Below are positions 10,201 through 22,800 of a stretch of DNA of 64,000 nt, piece after piece. Numbering within the stretch: position 1 is the first letter of the stretch; every line of letters begins with the position of its first letter. The notes below the pieces were generated by a model. It saw only the letters and a program-made list of their open reading frames with translations. It was not told the origin of the DNA and ran no database searches. Position numbers and translations under genes: made by a program. The stretch lies in contig NC_082595.1 of the NCBI RefSeq assembly GCF_030936135.1, forward strand, positions 11,818,430-11,882,429, read 5' to 3'. The DNA comes from Gavia stellata (Eukaryota; Chordata; Aves; Gaviiformes; Gaviidae).

Positions 10201-13200
10201 TTGTGTTACATGAAGTTGCAGGTTGCACTTGCTTACTTGGATCTAGCGTTGTGAAACTCCAAAACATATGCTACATGATGCATGCTTCCAGGTTTAAATC
10301 TGTATCCCATGGTTATTGCTCTTGAATGCTATCTACCTGAAATATTTTGTATTGATTTAAACTAGCTCAACAGCATTAACTCATAGCCTTTTGAAGTGAG
10401 ATGTATCGCATAGTTCAGGTGAAGGTTCAAGATCCTGTCTCATTCCATCATGATTTTAAGAAGAGGGGGGAGTAAAAGCGAGATCCACGGAGGCAACTGT
10501 GTGTCTGGCCTCACAATACTAGATTCTTAAACCTGAAGTTACTGAGCTTGTGAAAGTCAAGAACCTCATAGTTGTGGCGTGATCTTGAGATGTAGATTTG
10601 CACTCTCTCAAGCAAAGGAAGGAAGTAAATACAGTTAGTCCTTATCATTGGTATGTATTCCCAACACTGACACTTTTTATTCCAAAGGGTGTAATGCATA
10701 TATGTTGCACCATCCCACACAAAAAATGCTATTTTGTCTTTTAGCTGTGCTTTCAAGAAAAGCAGCAGCCCCTGTGTCTTGCATGGAGCTCTTATCTGAT
10801 AGATGTGATCTCTGCCCGTTTGATCGAGTTTCTCCAGAAGAGATTAGCAGATGAACGTAATTACTTCTGGCTACAAAGTAGGTACTTCAGTGTCTTGTGC
10901 AACCACTGTATTCTTCTGGTTTTAGTAAGGGCTCTTTGAACTCCTCTGGCACTGTGATCAGGCATTAAAGATGTAAGCTATATTATGATTCATTTAAGAT
11001 ACTGTAGACTGTACATTTTTCACAGTGGAATGGGGCTTCAGTAAAAGTGACTGTCAAGTCACTGTGTTCTCTTGGAAAAAAATTCCTTTAATAATTACAC
11101 TTGACATACTGATTGTTTTTAAAAAAGCTTTTGTTTGGACTAAAATGTTGTGCTTTATGTATTTGGCCATATGGAAAGGCAAGACAATGTAAAATATGTG
11201 CGGTTTTAAATCACTAATTACAGAGTTAGAGCTAAAACTACAAAACTTACTCGGTGCATCTTAATTGCTGTGAGTAATGCAAAAGCTTTGAAATGTAATC
11301 CTTGGGAATGCTTAAGATACTAGTTATATTCTGACCAGTCAAGATGCACTTGTTTTGAAACGAGTCTGAGCTTGTCCCTTCCAAGGACCTGGTATTCCCA
11401 GCGTCAAAGGTGGAGAAACAAATTTCTATGAAAATGAGTTATCCTCCAAAACCAGGGATAGACTTCAAAGCATAACATTTTATGACAAGAGGCACTTCAA
11501 GATTAACAAAGCAAGGCCCAAATATGCTAAACACAAAAGCTCAAGAGCAGAAGAGCACTTAGGTTTGGTCCAGGCCTAGCTGCTAACTGGTATTTAGAAT
11601 CCTAACTTGCTAATTGACTTGAGTTAAATTCTGAAGACCAAGTATGTAAGCTACAGATGCTGTCTTATGGACTCTCCCTTTGAGGTAATTATTCTATTAG
11701 TTCTGCAGTTCCTAAGAGATTTTTTTCAGTGCCTTACTTTAGACTTCAGATGCTCCTACTTTTTTTTATTTTAAGGCATTTGAGAAAACTATGTTTGGTT
11801 ATTGGAATGGCCAGTTCAATGGACCACCTAGGTTCAATAGTATATCAAAGTTTTCAATTTTGGAATTGTGCATCTTAATTGCAAACATATTCCATTTATT
11901 TTTCTGAATAATTTACACAGAATTAACTTGAAGTCATTGTATCCAAGTTTACTGATTTTCTGGTAGCCTTCCTGTAGTATATTCATTAGTTAACAAAACT
12001 AAACGTGTATTCTTTTTGCCTTTTATTCATCTTATGAAAAAATCTGTCAGCCATCATTTTGAAGGAGGACTGCTTCCTCCTAATATTAGCATTTGTTCTT
12101 CAGTCTCAATCTGAGAAAGTAAATTCCATTCATGTTGATACACTTTCTGGTGATAACATTAAGCTTTATCTTACAGCATCTTTATTCACATCCAAGTCTT
12201 ACCCAGTTGGTTTCTAGTAGGGTCTCAGAAATACCCAAGTACAACCATTCTTTCTGAAAAGTTGTAACTTCGACGGTGCTTTATTCATAATGTGCCTTCT
12301 GATCCTCCTTTTTGTCTTGCCCTTGTACAAGTTTAGCTTAGCATGTTTGTGTTTCTTTCCTGAACATGAATGCTTTTGGTATAGCTTACCTGTGTTTCTG
12401 TTATCCCTATAACGCCTGGTTTCATGTTTTAGGCCTCCATTTTTTGCTTAGGTTCCTTCTATTAGTATTTAATTGATTTTTTTTAATCATCCACAGCACC
12501 TCAGTTGTATTAGGAATGGTCCTTTTGTTAGCTTCATTGCCTGGCTGTTGTTTTTAATTACTAGTACTTTTTTTTTTTAAAACCTTGTGTCAGTCTACTC
12601 ATTAACATACTCTTACGTATTTCCATATCCTTACTTACCTGATTTTTTTTTTCCCTATTCATCTATGCTAACCAAACGAACTATGAATATTATACAGGCT
12701 TCTCCCAATTTCTGCCATAAATTTTAGTTTAAATTTCTTCTATAAATTTTGGTGGTGTTAGTTGTTGAAGACTATTTCTGCAGATACCGTAATAAAGTTC
12801 TGGCTCCAGAGGTGGTTTTTTTCTAATACATTTCAGTGGCTGAATATCTTAAGATTATTCTAAAATGGAAGTGAGAGCTGTTAATCTTTCAAACTTAATT
12901 CTCCTTTTTAAGGTACTCTGAGCTGAAGAATATGAGATTCTATTTAAATAACCTAGAGCATGATATAGTTATTCTTGATCTGTTCCAGTAATAATTTTGC
13001 ATTGCCATTTGTTTCAATGGGAGGTCTGGTCACCACATTTTTCTCTGATTTTACTTGATTGCCTTCCATACGTCAGATCCACATCTCAGAGAAGCACAGT
13101 TCTCAGAATCTGTTCTTTGGATTCATCACAGAACAGCCCTGTTGGCCGTCACACAATTTCCAGTCATAGAAACCTGTCTGCCTTCTGGTATTGGTGAAAA

Positions 13201-16200
13201 TCTCTTGTTCTGAGGTTTGCTCTTTGTTAGCTCCTCTTACTACCTATGTCCTAACCAATCACCTCTTAAGATTGGTTAGATAGTCCTGTGTTTGGTATGA
13301 TGATTGATATTGGAGTCATACAGCCCTGTAAGCTACATCACATCATTATGACCCTGGTTTTGTAAGTACTGTTTTGTGTAAGTAAGGCATGGTATCAAGC
13401 TGAAATTTGTAATGTTTAGGAAATTCTTACTGGTGGGTCATCAAAGTATTGGTGGCAACCATTCAAAATTTGGTGGTTGATATGGATATCAAACTGAATT
13501 TTTATGTGGTATGTTGCATTTATATTCCAAGTTAAAGTCCTTGTCTCCCTTTATGCCACTGTATTTGAGTGCCCTATTTTTCAAGTGTTGGGACCTTCCT
13601 ATTGCTTGTACCTTTTAATGGTGGCCTATTTGTTTCTGTGCCTTCAAGCTTAGAGTTATTTATTCTTATCTAAATTAGTAATTAATAAAGCAGTATGTAG
13701 TTGGATAAATGGTGTGTCTGGTGATGAGCTGACACAAGAAACACATTAAGGGACAGAGAGGTAAAGAAGCATGGGAGGAAGAAGTGCCATCAATAGAGCT
13801 GAAGCACTCAGTCTGAGGAAGCAAGGCTGCAGTGGAGTAAAGTATTCTTTGCCATCCAATATACCTCAGAGAGGATGCAGTGAGTTGAGGTTACAAAACA
13901 ACTATTCATGCAAGAATCTTGGGATTACTGTGGAATTCATTTCTTTAATGCAAATAGCTTAGTCTTTAAACTCTTTTATACGAATCTGCTGCTGCTTGAT
14001 CTTCTTTTGGGGTACTAATTTATGATCGTACAAGCATTGGAATGGTTGTGATGTAGACCTGGAAACATGGGCTGAATAATAATGAAGTGACTTGATCTAG
14101 GAGAAAGCTGGAGACCGAATGGGGAGGGTGTTTTGTATCCCCTTATTTTCTCCCTCTCAATATCTAAGCCTAGTTTGCACTTCTGCACAATCTGTCATTT
14201 CAGGGCTATCTATCTCAGCTCACTCCAAATATCATTTGGTGTCTTTGCACACCTATGAGAGTGGTAGTTGTTAAATAGCGTGGTCACAGTTTGACAGCTG
14301 ATGTCAAAATATAGCCAATTAGTATGTTGTGTGATGGGTGCACATGATGTTCCTGGTAGCTGTACTTAAGAATTATTATGCCAACGCCCATCTTCTGAAG
14401 ATTTCTCCTATTCCTTTTTGACACTGGTCTTGCTTCTCTTCTCTTGCTTATTTCCCCATACTTCTTCTGAAGCTGCTACTGGAAAATGAATGAGAAGATA
14501 AATGAATGTGATTGAGGAAGCTAAGGAGAGACAGCAACTGAATGTGCATTGTGCATAATTTGGAGAATACGACTGTGGTTGAGGACAACAGCTCTGGGCA
14601 GGTGACCTCAGCACAGAAGAGTTTTGACATATTAGGGTCTTTTGTGTTAATGCAGTAAGGCAGTGAGAAGAGGGGCAATCTCCTGGGGCAAGGACAGTTC
14701 AGAAACACCATGTCATCCTAAGTACCTCATGGCAAAAAGCAGTGTTTCTTTACAAACATGGTCTGGAAAATTCTGTAGCACACCAGAAAGTGATAACACT
14801 ACAGCTGAAGTCTGCATTCAGACTTAGTATTGAAGGTAACATTAAGTTTGTACTTCAATCTGACCTGTAAAGTCACATCCAACCCTTCATTTTTTCAGTA
14901 ACTGTTTCTACCTGAGCCAATTTTGTTTCTGAACAGATAGAGCAAATACAGAAGTATATGCAAATTTAATTCTGTAGAGGGTACAGTGTGTTCTGGTTTG
15001 GTTTTGTCCACTCAGTGGCAATGTAAAGGGTCTTCATTCTTAAACTCACTGACTTGTGTAGATCTGGAGAAATATAGTTGCTTCAGGGTGCTTCATTGTA
15101 TAGATGCTAGCTCTCCTTCCCTTTTTGTACTGTCCCTGCTTAGCAAGTTATTGCCAACGCTGCTTTGAAACATCCTTCAGAGAAAGTAAGTGTAAATTAT
15201 GGTACAATCATGGACAATTTACGTAGGCTTCCTTGTGTTTCTTATGATAAGGGCATCTATTCCAAATCATTTGTCCTTCTCCATCCTATTCCTTCTTTGT
15301 ATTGCCTACTTCCTAGTTGTGGTTTCTGGAGGACTGGGAAAAGAGTAATACACTGATCAGATGTTCTGCCTCATAACCTCTGAAGCAAAGTTCCTTAACC
15401 AAATCAGAAGAATGCGTGTGGTGTCCCTTCAGCTCACAAGTTCTTACTTGAGCAATGTTCTCTAAAGCCAGTGATGCTGAGTAGGCTTTAATTCAGGGCA
15501 GAATTTGGCCCCCTGAAGCATTTGCTGAAGTTAGGGACTTTGAAGTTTGGCCTTTTCGATTTTCTAATGCTAGTGTCAAGAGTATAGGCTGTAAGAACAA
15601 TTAGGATGCTGAGCCCTTTGACACGTGGTGTTTATGTGGATATTGTTGGCTATTCAGGCCCATGCTGTATTTATGAAAAGTGAAGTTAATATACTGGCTG
15701 ATGGACTAGGCAGCGCTCTGCATCAAGGATCTGTTGGACTCATGCTAAGGCCTGTTTGCTAGCGCCCGACCTTTCCATTTAGGGAGCGATTTGAAACTTC
15801 ACCTATATTTTCTACTGGGGGCATGCATGTAAACAAGAATTGCAGGTGAGTCTTGGCTTTGGCAAAGGTTTGGAATCAGGCTTAAGCTTTGTTTCCCATA
15901 TTATAATATGAAATGGTTGATTACTTAAAAAATAATATAACCGGATTCTAATTGAAACCAATGCTGAGGTGCTGGCTTTTTTTAAACATAAAAAAAACCG
16001 GCCAGCTTCTTTGAGAGGGTCCACTTAGTACACTGCCCATAACCATTTTCCTGTAATTGTATTTAAAAACTAGAAACTTTAAGTGTTTTTTGAGCTGTAA
16101 AGCTAATAAAGAAGAATACGCTACTAAATAAAGTCTTCAAATCCTTGTCTCTAAGGGGTTTTAACAAAGTTGTTTTTTCTTAGGAAAAAATAGAAAAGAT

Positions 16201-16870
16201 GGCTGTGTGCAAGTCCTTGGGAATTATGATTACTAGCAAAAAAAGGGTCTTAAAGAGATTCCTTGTTTTAAAAGCACTGCCATACATCTCTCTACATGCT
16301 AAGAATCTGTTTTCAATTAAAATGTTTTTGGTTTAAATAAACAAGGCTTCTCTGAATCATCTGAATAAAGAATTTTTAATTATATTTTTAATGAATGATT
16401 TTAAGTTGAATTAGTTTTCTATAGCCAAAAAACTTTGAAAAAAATTATTATAGCAATGCTTTTAGCTGAAATAAATTACAGAATTGTATCAATGAACTCT
16501 CAGTGCTATAAGCTTTGACTCCAAATTAGCGTTTTTAGGTTACCCAAAACTTTAAGCATTTGTTTCCACCAATGGTGGTAAGAAAAAAGAATGTATCTAA
16601 AAATATTCAAAATACTGCAACTTGTAAGAGGATCAAATCTTATCTTTTTCAAGGTGACCTTCCATTTTTTTCTGGGTACCCTCCTGCCCACCCAAGTGTG
16701 CAGTAGTTTACAACCTTAGCATGAAGGTAATCAACCAAGTTGTTAATGTTCTTTGCAGTGGGAAAACCCCGTTTATTTGTTTACTTTTCTGTAACCCAGA
16801 ACACCCCCCAACATTTAATCGAAAGTAAACAGCTCAGGCACGTATAGACTGCCAGATCTACGGCTTTCTC
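7291..16870 (+). other. GC-rich leader then long AT-rich region; probable BICRAL 5' exon and intron
   Basis: The CpG island continues to about 7.8 kb, with a GGC-triplet run at about 7,581-7,597, then gives way to AT-rich sequence. No coding exon or interspersed repeat was recognised between 7.9 and 16.9 kb. A BICRAL 5' UTR exon probably lies between about 7.27 and 7.9 kb, but several GT donors are possible and I cannot choose one. Nothing else is supported in this stretch. Confidence 0.45.
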
Positions 16871-17048
16871 AACACAAAAAAAAGGGGGGGGGGCAGCTAA
16901 ACTTTTTAAAGGGACTGACTGTTCAAAAGGCGAAGCGAGGAGCGCGCTGGAGCTGGGGACTCATCATGTCAGGGCGGCGGTGCCTGTGCCCGGGCGCCGG
17001 TCTGCGGCATTGTCTCCCGGCGGAGCTGCACGGCCGGGCCCCGCCGGA

Positions 17049-17105
17049 GCGGTGCGGTGCGGTGCCTCGCCGTGCGGTGCGGTGCCGCGCTGCGCTGTGC
17101 GGTGC
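17049..17105. repeat. GGTGC pentamer-rich simple repeat
   Basis: The pentamer GGTGC/GCGGT recurs about eight times with interruptions. It lies inside the GC-rich block at 16.9-17.3 kb. Confidence 0.75.
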
Positions 17106-17123
17106 CGTGGCGCGCCGCGCCGT

Positions 17124-17221
17124 GCTCTCCGCTCTCGCTCTCTTTCTCTTTCCCCCTCTCTCGCTCGCTCGCTCTCTCCCCCCTCCCTCCCTCGCTCTCT
17201 CGCTCTCCCTCTCTCTCTCTT
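17124..17221. repeat. Polypyrimidine (TC)n tract
   Basis: Nearly 100 bases are almost pure C and T on the plus strand, with (CT)n, (CTCG)n and CCCTCC blocks. The length and strand asymmetry give it potential to form triplex (H-DNA) structures. Confidence 0.8.
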
Positions 17222-17339
17222 ACACTGCCAGCCCCTGATGTGATGGCGAAGAAACCCCGTTGACAAGGCACTGCTTTTTCATGACGGTGAGTTTCCCTTT
17301 GAGTGTATTATAATTTTGTGATAAAAATTTCAAGGAAAA

Positions 17340-18100
17340 AAAAAACACACAACCTCCTTCCTCCCTTCCTTCGGGGAGGGAAAAGAGAGGGGGGAAATCT
17401 ATCTCCAGACAGACAGAAAAGAAAGAGGAGCAAATTAACAACCAGGAGTTGCCAAAACCAGGATATTAGGTTTCAGCCCAGAGAGCTATTGGCTCTGGGG
17501 CTATGTATATAAATATATATCTAGAGAGAGAGCGAGCGAGAGGGGAGACGAGGAGGAAGAAGAGGGATATTTTGTGGGTGGCTGTTGTTTGGGCAGATGT
17601 GGATTCACATGGAAATGAACTATATATTTCTTTTTTCGGCGAGGCTGGTGGTGGTGGCTGCTGAGGGCACTTAAAAAAAAAAAAAAGTTGTTTCTTAAAA
17701 TAAAGGCGGGGGGGGGTAGAAGGGAGAGATAAGGTTTCAGGTCCAGGCTGATAGCTGTAGAGAGGGGAGAGGTTTGGGGTGGGTTTTTTTTTTTCTTGCT
17801 GATGCCATGCAAATTCAGGAGAGGAGGGAAGAAAAATCTCTTTTAATGACTCATTGATTGAGCCGGTTTAAAATTAGTTGTTGTTGTTGTCTTTTTTTTT
17901 TTTATTTTCCGCCCCCTTGATGGCCATCAAGAGAGGGATGGAAAGAGGAGAGGAGGGAGTGAGTGTGTGTGTGTATGTGTGAGAGAGAGAGAGTGAGAGG
18001 GAGAGAGGGGGATAGAGAGAGTGTGTGAGGGAGAAAGAAAAATAATCTTTTCAAATCTCCTCCCTCTTTTTTTTCCCCCCTCGTTTCTTTGCTTTTCTCT
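17340..18100. repeat. Cluster of purine- and pyrimidine-biased low-complexity tracts
   Basis: Successive tracts alternate in strand bias. They include an A-run and TCC-rich block at about 17,336-17,400, a GAGA/GGAAGA tract at 17,521-17,565, an A-run at about 17,672-17,685, and a mixed (GT)n/(GA)n array at about 17,933-18,040. A pyrimidine tract follows at about 18,058-18,090. Several reading frames across this block arise only from the simple sequence and are not genes. Confidence 0.7.
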
Positions 18101-18959
18101 AAAGCTCTGTGGTCTGTGAAACACTCTTTCTTCCTTCTCGTCGGGAAAATGGAGACACTTCGTCTCTCTCCTGGCTGTGGAGCTGGGAAGGATTTTTCTT
18201 TTCTTTTTTCCTTTTTCAATCCTGGCTTGACTTTTTCCTTTCCCCCGTCCACTCGCCACCACCCTAATCTTGTCATTTCTTTGAGCTTGTGTCTCAGATT
18301 TGTGCCTTCTGGGGATTTATTTTTCACTCGTTTCCTCGTTTTCGGTGTCGCCACTAGATTTGATCTGATATGTTTGGTTCTTTATTTTCAATTCCCTCTG
18401 AATTGCTCCGTGCCTCCTGCTTTTAACCGAGGAATGGAAACGGTGCTGCTTTTTGTGGGTGCGCGAAATCCTCGGGCGGTAGGTTTGGGCTAATGCGCTT
18501 TTTTCTCCTTTTCGGGACCGAGTTCTCCGCTGTGTGTTTTTTTTTTAATTCCCCTTTTTGGAGAGAGACTATTTTAACTGTAACGCCTCTTTTTTAAAAC
18601 ATAACAATAAGCCGTCTCTTTCTGGAGTAACCCGTTTGGCTTTGCTGTAGAGAGGGTGTGAATCTGATCCTTTGTGCTGCTGGAATTATTTTCTGTAAAA
18701 GAAACTATTTTATGAATAGTTTTTACTCGTGGCTTGAACCAGTAGTTGGTTGTGGAGGGCATTTTCTAAAATCCTCACAGTTCGCATTTATTGGGTTACG
18801 GGGGGGCTTCAGTACGTAAGCTGTAATTTGTTTTTGCTAGCAATTGCAAAATTCGCTTACAGATTATGGCAGAAAGCAGATGTAGTAGGGTTAAAACCCG
18901 GCCAAAATTGAACGACATGTAGAGGGCACCTTTATATTTACTTAGAAGTTACTAAATCA

Positions 18960-19320
18960 TCACTGGGGGAACGGAAGAGATGTGGAGGCCTTTGCTTTTC
19001 CCCGATTCTCTGCTCCCCGCTTCTCCTCGGGGCCCGGCAGTAGGGAATGAAAGAGGATTCGAAGGAGACGGGGAGAGGTCCTCGGGAGGTGGCTCCGGCC
19101 GTCCCCGGGCTCGGCGGGCAGCGTTTGCGGTGCCGCTCTCGGTGCGAGTGGGAGTAGGAGAGAGCGGGGAAGATGGCGCTGTCTGGCTTCCTGCCAGCGT
19201 TTGTTGCGCAGTTTCACTCTGACTCTCCTCCCCCACGGGCGCCATTTTGAGGTCCTTTCTGCTGCCGCCGCGCCGTGTGGGGCGTTGCCGTCGCGCCCCG
19301 CTCGGGCCATTTCTCTTGTT
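18960..19320. promoter_or_regulatory. GC-rich patch with paired YY1-like motifs; candidate promoter
   Basis: The patch is CpG-rich compared with its flanks. It contains AAGATGGCGCT at 19,170-19,180 and, in opposite orientation, CGCCATTTTG at 19,240-19,249 (CAAAATGGCG on the minus strand). Both match the AANATGGCG core bound by YY1, which often sits just downstream of CpG-island start sites. The opposed orientation could mark initiation in both directions. No coding sequence is convincing here. Confidence 0.4.
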
Positions 19321-21904
19321 GTCTCGGAAGCGTTACTCTCTGGGGCCTTGAGAGCCTCTCCCCGAAATCCCAGAAGCTGCTTGCTTTTTTTCCGCTGCTC
19401 GCTCTTTCTTTAAGAAATTGCTGTAAGGGCGTTCTTCTGTGTGTGCTTTGGAGAGAGAGGTGAAGGATTCTTGGCCGTATGTGTGCAGGGGAGCAAAAAA
19501 GGTGGCTTGATTCGGGCATGGGTCTCTTCCGGAAGGGCCCCGTCAGAGTTGTGGCTCTGAATCGGTGTCGTCTCAGGCTTCCCCCGTCTCCTGAGTAGTC
19601 TGGGCCACGGTCCTGTGAGCTGTTAAACTGGCTTGGTTCAGAGGGGCCTGTGCTCCCTGCTTAAAGCCTGTAAACATCACTTCAGAGCTTGTTTTCCTAT
19701 CCCTAAAATACGTGTTTCTTGACACGAGATGCATTCAGAGTGTAGGAAGAAAAATGAAAGAACATCCTCTTCTGGTGAACGATGACCAAAAAATACAACA
19801 TGTCATTAAAAAAGGAATCCACCTTTAAAATATGCTGTAGTGTAGCACATAAGGCAAAGTAATCATGATTGAAGAGCCTTCACTACCTTTAAAAGTGCTT
19901 GCAAAAATGCAAGGACAAGTAACTTTCTGGTGGGTGGGTGGATAACTCATTTTGTTGCTGTTACTCTCTTGGTAATTGGGGGGGGGGGGAGTAGCATCTT
20001 TTCGCATCTTTATCACTCCCTTATGTCTCACAGGAAGCAGTGCTTTTTCCAAATGACTCAAATTTGGCAGCTCCATTTTAATACGCTTTCTAAGTTTTGT
20101 TTTGGTGCTGTTTTTTAGGGAGAGTGTTGAAAATGGTATCCTATTTCTTGATGAAAACTTTTTTTTTACATTTCTGTGTAGTCTGATCAATGCTCGTGAG
20201 GCTTGCGTTTAATACCAACAACATCTGTATTCAGGAACAGCAAGTATGCTGCCAGACCAACTCATGCTGTGTCCACTAAGGAGCGTGGAATGCTTGTCTA
20301 GTTCTTCGTTTTATGCTTTTTGACAGATCAGAGGAGGGCTTTTCCATGCCTCTTGCTTGTTCCTGAAGGAAGTGGGAGATTAATTTTGAGAATTAAATTT
20401 GAGATTAATTTTAAGGCTGTTCAAATTCTTTGCCTGTTGGTGTTGAAGGGTTTTAGACAACATTTCTTGTGAAATACACATTTTTATTGCTTGGAATATA
20501 GTAAAAAAAAGCCTGGATATAAACTTTCTTTTCAAAAGACTATCATGGGAACAACCTTATTAACATTTTAGCTTTTTAAACAATATACCTGCTAAAACTT
20601 TAATTGTTTAAAAATCTATTGAGTGTGGAGTGCGGTATTTGTTCATATATTTCAGGAATCTTACTCCATGAAATTCATTCTTTCTTGAAGTGATTATGTT
20701 GCATTTTGTTAACAGTAGTCTTGGGATGAAGGTAGTGAATTTTTTTTTAGTGGCGGTGTGTTTTTATACAATAAAATGTCTCTATTCACTAATGCCTGGC
20801 AGATTGTGTGTGGATTTTTTTCATTAATTTATGAAAATAATTAAATTACAAAAATGGAATAAAAATGACCAGTTTATATTCTCTCAGGGCATAATACTTG
20901 CCAAATGATTATGTATACTCTGACCTGCTTGTGTTAAAGCAAAATGTATTTTCATCTTGAGTTGAGATCTTTGGCAGATAGTATTTAAATATACTAGATC
21001 TGTTATTTTTAGACTTTTTTTTTGACTGTGTCCGATCTTAAAAGTTTTTTAATTTTGTTGTTGTTGCAAGTAGTACTTTGTATTTTGCATAGCTTGTTTA
21101 CGTTGATGGAGGAGTGCAGAAGCTCACCATGTTGATACACTATCCCAACTGTGCTTTCATTGGTGCACCTTGGCTTATTCACTAGTATGATACTCAGAGA
21201 TTTTACGTGTTTTCTTATTTTGTTCATACTTTGAGCACTTGCCTTGTACATTATACCAGTACTCCTGTATTCTTGAGTTGATAATACTCTCAGTATATGT
21301 GTGGCTTTAGGTGAGGTCAGCGCTACATAGTTGTGCCCTTGACAGAGATGGTTCTACCGTAGCTGAATATTTATGTCACCTTATAGATAGGCAGTTTTCC
21401 TGCCCCTCCATTTGTGCTTTTCCAGTAGAGTTTATGTATTTAGTTTAATTGTACTGAGAGAAAAAAAAAGTCCTGCTAGTATAAGCTGCATTTCCAGTTT
21501 CCTCCAAGAACCCTTTCTGTATCCATAAAGTTTTGCAACAGAGGTAAGTCCGTAGTCTAGAGTTGACGAGCTTTGCAGGCATGGATGTGTTGGTATGCTA
21601 CTTGGGCATTCATTGTACTCTAGCTGTTTTTTCCGACTTCTGCTGGTATACTTCCACATCAGTTCCAGAAAAGTTGTATCTGCATAACTGCAGTTATGTT
21701 TTATAATGTGGCTCTAATGGTCAATGATTATGCCTTTTCATGCTGCGTTAGGCGTGTGATAGGTCTAATGGCTGGTGCTTTTTAGCATAGATGTAGCAGT
21801 GAGAGCGTGAAAGTGTGTCATCCCTGTCAAAGTAATAGATATAGTCCAGGCGTAAGAGCCTCTTTGATAATGTGGTTCGTTCTGTTCAGAGAGTTGATGT
21901 AATT

Positions 21905-21990
21905 TCTTTTAGTAGTTATGCTGGAATAAGCTGCATCTGTGCTTGAAAGGTTTTTTCTGGTGACATACCAGTCCAGCATAGACATGGGAA
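21905..21990. repeat. Possible ancient non-autonomous DNA-transposon relic
   Basis: The order of motifs (gctggaataagctgcatct, then ttttctggtgacataccag) resembles old palindromic MITE-like repeats that I recall as common in turtles, crocodilians and birds. No boundaries or target-site duplication can be defined. Confidence 0.25.
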
Positions 21991-22724
21991 TTGTCTACAA
22001 AAACAAGTGTGTCTTGCTTTCTTACAGTAGAGGAAAAGCAGCAAGATAAATAAACTGTTCTAACATTCATTGTGACCTGCAACTGTTGTAGTTTGAAAGT
22101 TGGAATAAGCAGTATTGGTGAAGCCCTTGTTGCACCAACATAAATGTGTAAACACCAACCTGAACTGATGTTTTATCAAGATCATGATGTAGTTAAATGA
22201 ATATGTGTATCTTTATTTTCAAGTGTTGATTTGCCCCTGCTTTCATTATTGAAAAAACAACTACCGTGTCTGTATTATTTTTGCTTTATTTGAGAATCAC
22301 TGAGGTTTTAGTCAAAATAAAAATTAACTATTAATGAGCACAAATAGACTATGAAGTTTTTTATTGCTTTAATTTATTTTCTTGCTCTAGTTTTAAAATG
22401 TTCTAGAGCTACTTCGATGTTACTTTGAGTAAAGGAATGCTTACCAAAAGGAAAAGAAAGTGGGCAAATCACTGTCAAAACTTAATACAATAGCCTTTCT
22501 TTCATTGAAGTTGTTAAGAAAGGGTGGTGAAGTGAAGAAAGGGGAGTCCAGGGACAAAGTTTTAACTTCATTGCAAGAGACTGATCATTTTTCTTAGGGC
22601 TGATCTTAGCCTTGTCTCAGGTGGAACTTGCAGTAGTTTTACTGTGAACCTTATCTGAGTGTGGAATTTCAAGATCTGGTGTTGAAGCTTGAATTTATTG
22701 AGATGTGTCAACTACAGAAAATAC

Positions 22725-22800
22725 CTTGGCCCCACTGAAATAGGTGGCAAAATCTCCGTTGGCTTCAGCAAGGCATTGGCTTCAACAAGGACAAGATTGG
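22725..22800. repeat. Possible ancient amniote MITE relic
   Basis: The stretch ccccactgaaataggtggc followed by ccgttggcttcagcaaggc resembles a 'CCACTGAAGTCAATGG / CCATTGACTTCAGTGG' type of palindromic repeat seen across sauropsid genomes. The assignment rests on recall alone. Confidence 0.3.

Larger units (their letters stand above)
16925..17286 (+). promoter_or_regulatory. Second GC-rich block ending at a consensus splice donor; candidate alternative first exon
   Basis: A sharp GC-rich island begins after a poly-A/poly-G tract (about 16,876-16,893). It contains GGTGC-type repeats and a long TC tract, and ends at ACG followed by GTGAGT, with the donor at 17,287. This is the arrangement of a CpG-island first exon. 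Lying between the divergent promoter and the first coding exon, it could be an alternative 5' UTR exon of BICRAL or an unrelated noncoding transcript. Reading frames within it are compositional artefacts. Confidence 0.4.

Noticed and set aside
10735-10852. Possible untranslated or coding exon after a T-rich 'tattttgtcttttag' acceptor
   Set aside because: The downstream donor is poor and no frame shows conservation, so no exon could be supported.
16964-17271. Several overlapping frames rich in RE/ER/SL repeats on both strands
   Set aside because: They are translations of the GGTGC and TC simple repeats and vanish outside them.
17902-18354. A 150-codon minus-strand frame with SLSLS and HTHTHT stretches
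   Set aside because: It reads straight through (GT)n and (GA)n repeats; no coding signal beyond the repeat.
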